Shown one piece after another: positions 1-8,029 of a stretch of 40,575 bases of DNA (position 1 is its first letter; each line of letters opens with the position of its first letter). The translations under genes were made by a program, and so were the position numbers. The notes below the pieces were generated by a model that worked only from the letters and a program-made list of their open reading frames with translations, ran no database searches and had not been told where the DNA came from. This DNA is from Spongiactinospora sp. TRM90649. GTDB taxonomy: Bacteria > Actinomycetota > Actinomycetes > Streptosporangiales > Streptosporangiaceae. The DNA is taken from the NCBI RefSeq assembly GCF_029382225.1, contig NZ_JARLTC010000018.1, forward strand, positions 1 through 40,575, in the 5' to 3' direction.

Positions 1-684
1 GTCTCCCGCATCCCACAAAGCATGGAACTATGGTGGCCCACCACCGACGGCGCCGTAGAAGCCGCCTACTGGTACGAGGAACTGCCGCCGCCCATCAACG
101 TCGCGATCCGGTACCGGGGTCTGGTCTGTTTCGGCGAGACCGACTGGGATCAAGGCTCCAGCGAGGACGAACCGTATGTCATCATGACGACCGTATCGGC
201 CACGGGCGCGACCAACACAGTCCGGAGCCGGATCTACGAGGACGTGGACGCCGGAGAATCTTGCCCAGACGAGGTGGAGATCTATCGAGGTCCGGCCCAT
301 GGCGTTAACCTCGGCGTCGTCTTGATGGAGCACGACGAAGGCGACCCCAACAAGTACCGCGACGTCGTCGAAAGTGGCGTACGAACAGCAGCCGGCGGCA
401 TCGCCGCAGGCGTCACCGCGGTCGGCGGGCCGCTGGCCGGAGCAGCCGTCACCGCGGTACTTCAGAAGTTCGCGCCGGACATCGCCAAGGCGGTCAACGA
501 CCTGCTCGACTTCGGCGACGACAAGATCGACGCCGACACGTTGGTCCTGGATACGGGGCGGCTGACAGATACGGCCAAGGCCGGTTGGCTGGACAGCCAC
601 GGCGTTTCCTACAAGATCGAGACCAAGCTCCTCAGCGGCGAAGGCGCCTCGTACAAGGCGCATTTCGACGTGGTCCAGGTCTGA
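1..684 (+). CDS. Unknown protein, probably 5'-truncated by the window edge
   Basis: I do not recognise this protein. The first ATG in frame is at 22, but no ribosome binding site precedes it and the frame is open to base 1, so the gene probably begins outside the window. The visible 220 or more residues have an acidic N-terminal half rich in Trp, Tyr and Asp. In the middle (about residues 120-150 from ATG 22) lies a Gly/Ala-rich segment with a glycine-zipper look (AAGGIAAGVTAVGGPLAGAA), followed by a charged C-terminal domain ending in DVVQV. The Gly/Ala stretch could be a membrane-inserting hairpin, which is only inference. The gene has the same strand as the next two genes but is separated from them by more than 300 bases. 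Confidence 0.6.
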   Translation, partial: VSRIPQSMELWWPTTDGAVEAAYWYEELPPPINVAIRYRGLVCFGETDWDQGSSEDEPYVIMTTVSATGATNTVRSRIYEDVDAGESCPDEVEIYRGPAHGVNLGVVLMEHDEGDPNKYRDVVESGVRTAAGGIAAGVTAVGGPLAGAAVTAVLQKFAPDIAKAVNDLLDFGDDKIDADTLVLDTGRLTDTAKAGWLDSHGVSYKIETKLLSGEGASYKAHFDVVQV

Positions 685-1012
685 CCAGGCGCACGTGGCC
701 TGCGGCCACCGCCAAGCCGCCGCGGAGTGCGACGGTCAGGCGGTGTTCGCCGAGAAGTCCCGGCGACAAGTCCAGGCCCGCAGCGCGGGCGCATGCGGGC
801 CTGGACCGGCCGAGCGGTCAAGCAGGAGTTCGAACGCTGTGATCGGTCGCGGCTACACGCTCACTGCGACGAACGACCTCGACTGCTTCGGCGAAGTGAC
901 GGCCGACAAGCTCAGCGACCGCGGCTAGGACCCCGCCCTCTGCCGTCTCTCCGCCACGAAGGCACCACAGCCCAGCCGGAAAGTACGGCCTGACGTATGA
1001 AAGGAGGCCCAG
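685..1012. other. Gap with no convincing gene; possible decayed coding fragment
   Basis: This 328-base gap holds no gene I can defend. A plus-strand frame closing at 928 encodes a short tail (VIGRGYTLTATNDLDCFGE and onward to a TAG stop) that reads like real protein, but nothing upstream of it is convincing. It may be the end of a decayed gene. The last 15 bases carry the strong AAAGGAGG ribosome binding site (1000-1007) of the following gene. Confidence 0.4.
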
Positions 1013-1678
1013 GTGAGCAGGAATATCACCATGTGCCGACTGGAACTCGATCCCGCGGCGGACACCGAGCGTTTCGAGCACGCGGTGCTCGAAGAGGTGT
1101 TTCCAGTGGCGGGTGACCGTCCGAGGCACGCCGACTGGTTGTTCGCCCGCAGCCTGTACCGCACCTGGCCCAGGACGGGTGCGCCAGCCTACCTCTGCGC
1201 GGTCGACTCAATCATTTCGACAGGGGTCGAATTCCATGGCATGCGCGGCCCGCTGACCGCCCTGGGTGCCAGATTCGCCCGGCCCCCCCGCTCTTGGCCG
1301 CCTTACGTGAGCGTGCCCGACGACAAGACGGCGTCGGAGGAAGAACGCGGCGGGCACCATACCGGTCTGCTCACCGTACTGCTGCGGCTGCCATACGAGC
1401 GAGACCAGGAGGAGTTCGAGCGGGCCCTGACGGAGGCCATGACCGCCGCGGTCGAAACGGGAGCGACGCGGGTGAACACCATCAAGTCGGCTCGCTGGCT
1501 CCGCGACGACGACTCCTCGCTCGGGGCGGTCGAGTACCTCTGCAAAGCGACCGGCTTCATCATGGATGGCTTCTCGCCTGGTACGAGAGAGCCGCTGGAA
1601 AAGGCGGGTGGGGAGATCGTCGGCTCGGAGACCCACGAACGTATTGGGTGGCTGGACGGCGGCACCTTTCCACCGTGA
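1013..1678 (+). CDS. Unknown 221-residue protein
   Basis: The start is GTG at 1013, fixed by AAAGGAGG about five bases upstream. The product is soluble-looking, without a signal peptide or membrane segments. It has two similarly patterned halves: an N-terminal part with LELDPAADTERFEHAVLEEVF and a C-terminal part with LLRLPYERDQEEFERALTEA. Each is followed by a helix-strand pattern, which suggests an internal duplication of an alpha/beta unit. I cannot assign a family. The gene ends 53 bases before the GH127-type gene on the same strand and is probably co-transcribed with it. Confidence 0.7.
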   Translation: MSRNITMCRLELDPAADTERFEHAVLEEVFPVAGDRPRHADWLFARSLYRTWPRTGAPAYLCAVDSIISTGVEFHGMRGPLTALGARFARPPRSWPPYVSVPDDKTASEEERGGHHTGLLTVLLRLPYERDQEEFERALTEAMTAAVETGATRVNTIKSARWLRDDDSSLGAVEYLCKATGFIMDGFSPGTREPLEKAGGEIVGSETHERIGWLDGGTFPP

Positions 1679-1731
1679 CCTTCGGGTACCCGTCTCCATT
1701 CGCAACCGCACGCGGATCAAAGGGAGTCCAT

Positions 1732-4431
1732 ATGGGGTTCGAACGAGCAGATCTTACGAGGGCCTCCTTCGATGGGGTCATCGGGGCGCGGCTTCTCGCC
1801 AATCGGCGCAATTGGCTCCTCGCCGTCCCCACAGCGAATCCGGCGATTGTGACGATGTTCGATCACACTATCGATCCACGACCCGGTGGACCGTACCTGC
1901 CCTGGTCGGGGGAGTTCGTCGGCAAGTACCTCATCTCTGCGGTTCAGGATCTACGCATGTCACGCGACCGGCAACTCGACCATACTGTCGAAGACGTCGT
2001 GCATGGCTTGATCGGACACCAGGGTGCCGACGGCTATCTGGGGCCGTTCGACGGAGATGCCCGGCTCTTCGGCGACAACTGGGATGTCTGGGGGCACTAC
2101 CACTGTGTCCTCGGACTCTACGAGACATTCCGCTACAACCGCGACGCCCGTGCTCTCGAGGCGTGCCGAAAGGCCGCTGACCACCTGTCCTCAAGGCTCG
2201 GCGACCCCGGAGCGATCGCGAGAGTGCGCCATCCGACGATGAATCTCGCGTTCGCCCACGTCGCTGCGCTTTTGCACCAGGAGACCCGCGAGGCGCGCTA
2301 TCTCGACCTCCTACGCCTGTTCGAGCAGGCATGGACGAGCGTGCCGGACGGGGGCGACTACGTGAGGAAGTTCCAGACACCGGGCAGCCTGTTCGCCGCG
2401 TTGGGGGCGGGGGCCCGCTGGGAGCGACTGCACAGCCTGCAAGCAGTGGGCGAGCTATATCGGATCACCGGTGAGGAGCGGTACCGCAGGGCCTTCATCA
2501 ACGCCTGGGAGGGCATCCGTACGTTCGACCGGCACAGCACCGGTGGTTTCTCCGCGATAGAGCGGGCGACGGGAAACCCCTTCGATCCCCGTCCGATCGA
2601 GACGTGCGCCACCGTGGCCTGGATGGCGTTGACCGTCGACATGCTCCGTCTGACCGGCTCCTGCGATGCGGCCGACGAGTTGGAATTGTCGACCTGGAAC
2701 GCGGCCCTGGGCGCGCAGAGCCCCGATGGGCGGTGGTGGACCTACAACACCCCGATGGGAGGCATCGATACCTCGGGCATGCCCGTGATGGCCTTGCCTC
2801 CTCCGCTCCGCAGGGCACCCGCGTTCGAGGGAGCACGCAGGCCTACCCCCTACGACCTGGGCTTCCAGGATCGGCCAGGTGCCTCGTTCCTGAGCTGCTG
2901 CTCCGCCAACGGTCCCCGAGGGCTGGGCATGCTCTCCGAGTGGGCCGTGATGGCTTCCCCGGACGGCATCGTGGTGAACTTCTACGGTCCGTCGCGCTTC
3001 TGGCTCACGACGCCGGCGGGGAACGAGATCACCATCGAGCAGCGCACCAGCTATCCCGTAGACGGCAGAGTCGAGCTGATCGTGACACTGTCCCGAGACG
3101 AAGCCTTCGCCATACGGCTGCGGGTCCCGTCCTGGTCGACCAGGACCACGATCTCCGTCAACGGAGCCTCCCGCGGCGAGATCGCCGCAGGCCGCCACCA
3201 CACCATCGAGCGGACCTGGCACTCGGGTGACACGATCTCGTTGACGTTGGACCTGCACACCAGAGCCTTGATCGGCGCGGCCCCACCGCCCGGTTGCGAC
3301 CCGGGCAGCGGCAACGGAGCCCGAGGGCGTGTCGCGCTGTATCGAGGACCGATCCTGCTCGCCTACGACGAACGCCACGACCGCTTCGACATCCACACAC
3401 TCCCGCCGATGACCGCCTCGGCACAGATCACCCTCGACCAGTCCGTCCCTGCCCCACAGGACAGACGTGTAGTGCGCGTGCACGCCCGGACCGATGTCGG
3501 TGAGGTAAGCCTGGGCGACTTCGCGAGCGCCGGCATGCCGGTCACTCCTGCCGTAGGGGCAAGCGACGTCGAAGGCAAGGTGTTCCAGTTCAGCCGAGGT
3601 GACGGTTCGGTCATCGCCCAGCGGATCCGGCTGCTCGCCGACGGCACCATTCAGGGACACGCGCACCCGAACGAAGCGCGCTGGGGCCGAGAGGACGGCA
3701 CACTGGCATTCTTCGCCGCTGATGGGCGAACCTCGACCCACTTCGCGTGGGACGCCCGGGAGAACGGGCGCATCGTGCTGCGGGGCGGCTTCAGGTTCGA
3801 CGAGCGCATCGTCCACGAACTGCGCGAAGTCGATCTGAGCGTGGAAGGGAAGTGGTTTCAGTTGGCCCGAGCGAACGGGTCGATTGTCACCAGCCTCCTC
3901 CGGCTGCGTGCAGGAGGCACCCTTGAGGGGCATTCACACCCTAACGAGAGCTCGTGGGCACAAGAGGGCGGCACGCTCGTCTTCCGTGACGGGGACGGCC
4001 GGGTGACGACTCGTTTCACCGACACCCGTTCACAGTTCGGTCGAGTCGACCACTCGGGAGCGTTCCTGCCCGACCCCGGAATCACGCATCTGCTACGGCA
4101 ACTCGACCGTGAAGTCACCGGCAAAGTGTGGCAGTTCCGTCGGCCGAACTCCTTCCCGATCAGCGTCCTGCTGCATCCCGACGGCAGCATCGAATCCGAC
4201 CACCCGAACGAGACCTTCTGGGCTACGGAAGGGGACCAGCTCGTGTTCTTCGATCCGGCTCGCATGCCTACGACCAGATTCGCCCTGGGGAAGGATCCGG
4301 ATGGGCGCATGACCTGGACCGGCAAGTTCCTGCCGAACCCGGACATCACTCATCAGCTGGTGGAGTGGAACATCGATCTGACCTGGGGCAATAGCAGCCG
4401 ATACATCTCCTGGCTGCCAAGCGGGGCATGA
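1732..4431 (+). CDS. GH127/DUF1680-type glycoside hydrolase with three C-terminal repeats
   Basis: This 899-residue protein matches the beta-L-arabinofuranosidase (GH127, DUF1680) family, which removes terminal L-arabinofuranose from plant-type glycans. ATG 1732 is chosen because AAAGGGAG lies just upstream, although the frame is open further back. The catalytic signature is visible: Glu290-Thr-Cys292 and Cys389-Cys390 match the family's Glu/Cys and Cys-Cys set, in which zinc is bound by one Glu and three Cys and one Cys acts as nucleophile. The N-terminal part has the (alpha/alpha)6-barrel pattern with GDNWDVWGHYH. From about residue 613 come three 91-residue repeats starting near 613, 704 and 795, each with V-x-G-K-[VW]-[FW]-Q-[FL] and HPNE-x-x-[WF]-W-like cores. 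I cannot name these; a carbohydrate-binding or surface role is possible. No clear signal peptide is seen. Confidence 0.85.
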   Translation: MGFERADLTRASFDGVIGARLLANRRNWLLAVPTANPAIVTMFDHTIDPRPGGPYLPWSGEFVGKYLISAVQDLRMSRDRQLDHTVEDVVHGLIGHQGADGYLGPFDGDARLFGDNWDVWGHYHCVLGLYETFRYNRDARALEACRKAADHLSSRLGDPGAIARVRHPTMNLAFAHVAALLHQETREARYLDLLRLFEQAWTSVPDGGDYVRKFQTPGSLFAALGAGARWERLHSLQAVGELYRITGEERYRRAFINAWEGIRTFDRHSTGGFSAIERATGNPFDPRPIETCATVAWMALTVDMLRLTGSCDAADELELSTWNAALGAQSPDGRWWTYNTPMGGIDTSGMPVMALPPPLRRAPAFEGARRPTPYDLGFQDRPGASFLSCCSANGPRGLGMLSEWAVMASPDGIVVNFYGPSRFWLTTPAGNEITIEQRTSYPVDGRVELIVTLSRDEAFAIRLRVPSWSTRTTISVNGASRGEIAAGRHHTIERTWHSGDTISLTLDLHTRALIGAAPPPGCDPGSGNGARGRVALYRGPILLAYDERHDRFDIHTLPPMTASAQITLDQSVPAPQDRRVVRVHARTDVGEVSLGDFASAGMPVTPAVGASDVEGKVFQFSRGDGSVIAQRIRLLADGTIQGHAHPNEARWGREDGTLAFFAADGRTSTHFAWDARENGRIVLRGGFRFDERIVHELREVDLSVEGKWFQLARANGSIVTSLLRLRAGGTLEGHSHPNESSWAQEGGTLVFRDGDGRVTTRFTDTRSQFGRVDHSGAFLPDPGITHLLRQLDREVTGKVWQFRRPNSFPISVLLHPDGSIESDHPNETFWATEGDQLVFFDPARMPTTRFALGKDPDGRMTWTGKFLPNPDITHQLVEWNIDLTWGNSSRYISWLPSGA

Positions 4432-4545
4432 GCAGGAAGATCGAGAGGCCGTATGTCCTCACGATCGTCGCCATGCCGGCGTCTGTCGCAGGGCTCAACA
4501 TCGGATGCCGCCCCCAGATCGCCCAAGCCGGGCGACGAACAGTGG

Positions 4546-4613
4546 CGAAGGTCCCGGAGCGGAGAGGACTTTCCGCAGGGGCTTCGGCCCCATCTGCCGG
4601 GCTGTTCGGCCCT
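4546..4613. promoter_or_regulatory. Cluster of DosR/DevR-like sites upstream of the hydrogenase operon
   Basis: The region contains CGAAGGTCCC (4546-4555, reverse complement GGGACCTTCG), AGGACTTTCCG (about 4566-4576), the near-palindrome GGGGCTTCGGCCCC (4578-4591) and GGGCTGTTCGGCCCT (4599-4613). These resemble the GGGACYTTNGGCCC-type half-sites of DosR/DevR response regulators that induce hypoxia genes in actinobacteria. They lie 60-130 bases before the CBS-domain gene. Operator function is inferred from sequence resemblance only. Confidence 0.5.
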
Positions 4614-4674
4614 GCACTCCCGCGACGTCCGTGCGTAGCGTCCCAGGTAGAGACTGAAGGAAGGATGGGACGCC

Positions 4675-5370
4675 ATGAAGACGACCGTTCGCGACGTGAT
4701 GACCGGCGAGGTCGCCACGGTGACCCGCGACACCTCGTTCCACGACGCCGTGGCCAAGCTCGTCGAGACGGGCGTCAGCGGCCTGCCGGTGGTCGACGCC
4801 GACGGCCGGGTGTCCGGCGTGATCTCCGAGACCGACCTGCTGTGCAAGGAGGAGTACCGGGAGCGCTACTTCGGTGAGTACTACAGCCCGCCGATTCGTG
4901 CCCGGCTGCGCCACCGGCTGGGCAGCCAGCGCGACTCCGCGGGCAAGGCGGAGGCCGAGACGGTCAACGACCTGATGACCGCTCCGGCGATCGTCACCAC
5001 CCCGGACTCCCCGGTCGTGCTCGCCGCCCGCCTGATGGACCGGCACGGCGTCAAACGGCTGCCGGTCGTGGACGCCGACGGCCTGCTGGTCGGAATCGTC
5101 ACCCGCCACGACCTGATCAAGGTGTTCCTCCAGGACGACTCCGAGATCACCCTCCTGCTCGCCCAGGAGGCCACGCTCACCCAGGTCATGGACCGGAAGG
5201 TCACTGTGACCGATGGCGTCGTCACCATCGAGGGGCGGACGGAAGTGCGCAGCCAGGCCAACGCCGCGGTCCGCGCGGCCGAGCGCCTGGACGGGGTGGT
5301 CGCGGTCCACTCCAGGGTGACCTGGTCGCAGGACGACACCTTTCCGGTCACCGCCTGGGGCGGCGCCTGA
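4675..5370 (+). CDS. CBS-pair protein with C-terminal BON-like domain
   Basis: This is a 231-residue cytoplasmic protein. CBS motif 1 is at about residues 7-60 (DVMTGEVATVTRDTSF...GLPVVDADGRVSGVISETDLL) and CBS motif 2 at about 98-152 (DLMTAPAIVTTPDSPV...LPVVDADGLLVGIVTRHDLI). A BON-like tail at about 160-225 has VTVTDGVVTIEGRTEVRSQA. CBS pairs bind adenine nucleotides and BON domains are associated with membrane or ligand contact. Such proteins recur in actinobacterial stress and dormancy loci. The start ATG is preceded by AAGGAAGG. The gene heads the hydrogenase operon, 36 bases before the beta subunit, and is likely co-regulated from the DosR-like sites upstream. An energy-sensing role is inference. 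Confidence 0.88.
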   Translation: MKTTVRDVMTGEVATVTRDTSFHDAVAKLVETGVSGLPVVDADGRVSGVISETDLLCKEEYRERYFGEYYSPPIRARLRHRLGSQRDSAGKAEAETVNDLMTAPAIVTTPDSPVVLAARLMDRHGVKRLPVVDADGLLVGIVTRHDLIKVFLQDDSEITLLLAQEATLTQVMDRKVTVTDGVVTIEGRTEVRSQANAAVRAAERLDGVVAVHSRVTWSQDDTFPVTAWGGA

Positions 5371-5406
5371 CCCCCTGGCCCAGCGCTCACAGACAGGGAG
5401 GCCGCC

Positions 5407-6465
5407 ATGGAGCGCGCCGTGCTCGATTCGCTGGACCCGCTGATCGCCGGCCTGATGGAGCGCGGATACACCGTGGCCGGGCCGGTGGTCCGTGACGGAG
5501 TGATCCGCTTCGCGCCGATCTCCTCCGCGGAGGATCTGCCGCATGGCTGGGCCGACGCGCAGGAGCCCGGGCGGTACCGGGCGCACGGCGCCGGAAACGA
5601 CCTGATGTTCGGCTACGCGGCGAGCCCCGACTCGGCCAAGTCATATACCCATCCCCCGCGCGCCACGTTGCTGCGGATGCGCGGGGAGAGCGTCGAGGAG
5701 GTCGAACCCGACGCGCGGCCCGTGGCCCTGCTCGGGATACGGCCGTGCGACCTGGCGGCGCTCGCCGTACAGGACCGGGTCTTCACCCACTCGGCCTACC
5801 GGGCGAGGCGCGAGGCGCTGTTCCTGGTCGCCGTGAACTGCGCCGTGCCGGGCGGCACCTGCTTCTGCGCCTCCATGGGCACCGGGCCGAAGGCCACCGG
5901 CGGGTTCGACCTGGCGCTGACCGAGCTGACCGGGCCGCACCGCTTCCTCGCCCAGGCGGGCGGCCCGCGCGGTGAGGAACTGCTGTCGTCGCTCCCGCAC
6001 CGCCCGGCGACCGCCGGCGACCAGGACGCCGCTGACGATATCTCGCGCGTGGCCGCGGAGCACATGGGCCGCCGCGTCGAACTGGACGGCCTGCGTGAGC
6101 GCCTGGTGGAACAGCGCGAGTCGCCGATCTGGAACGAGATCGGATCTCGCTGCCTGACCTGCGCCAACTGCACAATGGTCTGCCCGACCTGCTTTTGCAC
6201 CACGGTCGAGGACACCGTGAACCTCACCGACGGCACGGCCGAGCGCAGCGAACGCTGGGACTCCTGCTTCGCGCTGGAGTTCACCGAGCTGGGCGGTACG
6301 CCGGTGCGCGGTTCGGCCGGAAGCCGGTACCGGCAGTGGCTCACCCACAAGTTCTCCTCCTGGGTCGAACAGTTCGGCGGCTTCGGGTGTGTGGGCTGCG
6401 GCCGGTGCGTCACCTGGTGCCCGGCGGGAATCGACATCACCGAAGAGCTGGAGCGGCTGCGATGA
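5407..6465 (+). CDS. hydB: Group 3b [NiFe] hydrogenase (sulfhydrogenase) beta subunit, iron-sulfur protein
   Basis: This 352-residue electron-transfer subunit is related to HydB/HyhB of sulfhydrogenase and to anaerobic sulfite reductase subunit A. Two cysteine clusters for [4Fe-4S] centres are visible: one starting at Cys249 (CLTCANCTMVCPTCFC) and one at Cys328 (CVGCGRCVTWCP). An earlier Cys pair sits in GTCFCAS. In the family this subunit relays electrons between the hydrogenase small subunit and the flavin of the gamma subunit. The start ATG follows GGGAGGCCGCC. Its stop overlaps the next start by ATGA, so translation of beta and gamma is probably coupled. The four-gene order beta-gamma-delta-alpha is the classical one for group 3b enzymes. 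Confidence 0.92.
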   Translation: MERAVLDSLDPLIAGLMERGYTVAGPVVRDGVIRFAPISSAEDLPHGWADAQEPGRYRAHGAGNDLMFGYAASPDSAKSYTHPPRATLLRMRGESVEEVEPDARPVALLGIRPCDLAALAVQDRVFTHSAYRARREALFLVAVNCAVPGGTCFCASMGTGPKATGGFDLALTELTGPHRFLAQAGGPRGEELLSSLPHRPATAGDQDAADDISRVAAEHMGRRVELDGLRERLVEQRESPIWNEIGSRCLTCANCTMVCPTCFCTTVEDTVNLTDGTAERSERWDSCFALEFTELGGTPVRGSAGSRYRQWLTHKFSSWVEQFGGFGCVGCGRCVTWCPAGIDITEELERLR

Positions 6466-7316
6466 CCGCCATGACGATGCCTCCCCCCGGGCCTCAACCG
6501 GCACCTGCCACGATGCTCCCCGTTCCCTATCGGGTGCGTTCGCGCCGCCCGGAGCGGGCCGGCTCGGTGACGCTCATCCTGGAGCCTGCCGAAGGGCGGT
6601 GCCCGCCGTTCCTTCCCGGTCAGTTCACGATGATCTACGTGCCGGGCGTCGGTGAGATCCCGATCTCGATCAGCGGGCGCGCCCGCCACGGAGGATATGT
6701 GCAGACCATCCGCGCGGTGGGGGCGGTCAGCCGGGCTTTGTGCCGAGTCAGGCCGGGCGACGTGGTGGGCGTGCGCGGGCCGTACGGCACACACTGGGAC
6801 CTGTCCCGCGCGCACGGCCTCGACGTCGTCGTGGCCGCGGGCGGCCTGGGCCTGGCCCCCCTGCGACCGGTGATCCGCGAGCTGGCCGCGCACGCCGCAC
6901 GCTACGGCCGGATCAGCCTGATCGTCGGCGCCCGCACCCCGGACACCTTGATCTACCCGCGCGAGCTGGACCGCTGGGCCGCACGGGTCGATGTCCGGGT
7001 CACCGTGGACCATCCCGACCGGCTCTGGAACGGACACGTCGGCCTGATCACCGGTCTGATCGACCGGATCGAGTTCGACCCGGCCCGCACGTACGCGTTC
7101 GTCTGCGGCCCCGAGATCATGATGCGCGCGACCGCCGCCGAGCTGGTACAGCGCGGAGTCTCATCCGCCCGCGTGGCGCTGTCGCTGGAGCGGAACATGA
7201 AGTGCGGCATCGGCCGCTGCGGGCACTGCCAGCTCGGCCCGCTGTTCACCTGCCTGGACGGACCGGTCCTGACCTTCGACCGGGCGGCGCCCCTGCTGGA
7301 GGTGAAGGAACTGTGA
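6462..7316 (+). CDS. hydG: Group 3b hydrogenase gamma subunit, FAD/NAD(P)-binding reductase
   Basis: This 284-residue diaphorase subunit is of the ferredoxin-NADP reductase type. The first half is the flavin-binding barrel (PFLPGQFTMIYVPGVGEIPISIS, where one expects the R-x-Y-S-like FAD contact). The centre is a nucleotide-binding domain with VVAAGGLGLAPLRP. The C-terminus carries a [2Fe-2S] motif with Cys248, Cys253, Cys256 and Cys264 (MKCGIGRCGHCQLGPLFTC). The role known for the family is exchange of electrons between hydrogenase clusters and NAD(P)(H). I use ATG 6462, overlapping the beta-subunit stop as ATGA; the frame is open further upstream, but that part is antisense-like in composition. 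The gene ends in GTGA overlapping the delta subunit. Confidence 0.92.
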   Translation: MTAMTMPPPGPQPAPATMLPVPYRVRSRRPERAGSVTLILEPAEGRCPPFLPGQFTMIYVPGVGEIPISISGRARHGGYVQTIRAVGAVSRALCRVRPGDVVGVRGPYGTHWDLSRAHGLDVVVAAGGLGLAPLRPVIRELAAHAARYGRISLIVGARTPDTLIYPRELDRWAARVDVRVTVDHPDRLWNGHVGLITGLIDRIEFDPARTYAFVCGPEIMMRATAAELVQRGVSSARVALSLERNMKCGIGRCGHCQLGPLFTCLDGPVLTFDRAAPLLEVKEL

Positions 7317-8029
7317 AACGACGGCCCAAGATAGCGGTGTGGAAGTTCGCCTCCTGCGATGGCTGCCAGCTCACCCTGCTGGATTGTGAGGACGAGCTGC
7401 TGTCCGTCGCCGCCCGCGTGGACATCGCCTACTTCCTGGAAGCCTCCAGCGCACGCGGGCGCGGGCCCTATGACCTGTCCCTCGTGGAGGGTTCGATCAC
7501 CACGCCGGACGATGTCGAACGGATCCGGCACGTCCGCCGCGTGTCCAAGCACCTGGTGGCGATCGGCGCCTGCGCCGCGGCCGGAGGCATCCAGGCCCTG
7601 CGCGACCTGGCCGACGTACGCGAGTTCGCCTCGGTCGTCTACGCCCGCCCCGACTACATCTCCACGTTGGAGCGCTCGACGCCGATCTCCGCGCACGTAC
7701 CGGTGGACTTCGAACTGCGCGGCTGCCCGATCGACAAGAACCAATTACTGGAGGTGATCGGCTCCTTCATTGCCGGGCGACGCCCGGCGATCCCTGCCCA
7801 CAGCGTATGTGTGGACTGCAAGGCCCGCGGCAACACCTGCGTCCTGGTCGCGCACGGCACACCGTGCCTGGGCCCGATCACGCAGGCCGGCTGCGGCGCG
7901 CTGTGCCCGCTGTGGAACCGCGGCTGCTTCGGCTGCTTCGGGCCGAAGGAGACGCCCAACCCGGCAGCGCTCACCCCGTGCCCTGAGCAGAAGATCCTCC
8001 GCCTCTTCGGGAGCCACCGTGACGCATAA
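7313..8029 (+). CDS. hydD: Group 3b hydrogenase delta (small) subunit
   Basis: This is the 238-residue [NiFe] hydrogenase small subunit. It starts at GTG 7313, whose GTGA overlaps the gamma stop. Cluster ligands are evident: CDGCQL near the N-terminus and GACAAAGG around residue 85 bind the proximal [4Fe-4S] with GCPIDKNQLLE. The C-terminal half has many further Cys (CVDCKARGNTC, GAGCGALCP-like and RGCFGCFGP), as expected for the medial and distal clusters. No twin-arginine signal is present, which fits a cytoplasmic group 3 enzyme rather than a periplasmic uptake hydrogenase. It pairs with the large subunit encoded next, with which it overlaps by 11 bases. Confidence 0.92.
   Translation: MKRRPKIAVWKFASCDGCQLTLLDCEDELLSVAARVDIAYFLEASSARGRGPYDLSLVEGSITTPDDVERIRHVRRVSKHLVAIGACAAAGGIQALRDLADVREFASVVYARPDYISTLERSTPISAHVPVDFELRGCPIDKNQLLEVIGSFIAGRRPAIPAHSVCVDCKARGNTCVLVAHGTPCLGPITQAGCGALCPLWNRGCFGCFGPKETPNPAALTPCPEQKILRLFGSHRDA

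Noticed and set aside
2455..3933. 492-codon open frame on the minus strand
   Set aside because: It lies antisense to the GH127-type gene and reads as low-complexity Arg/Gly/Pro text without any domain. It is a by-product of GC-rich codon use.
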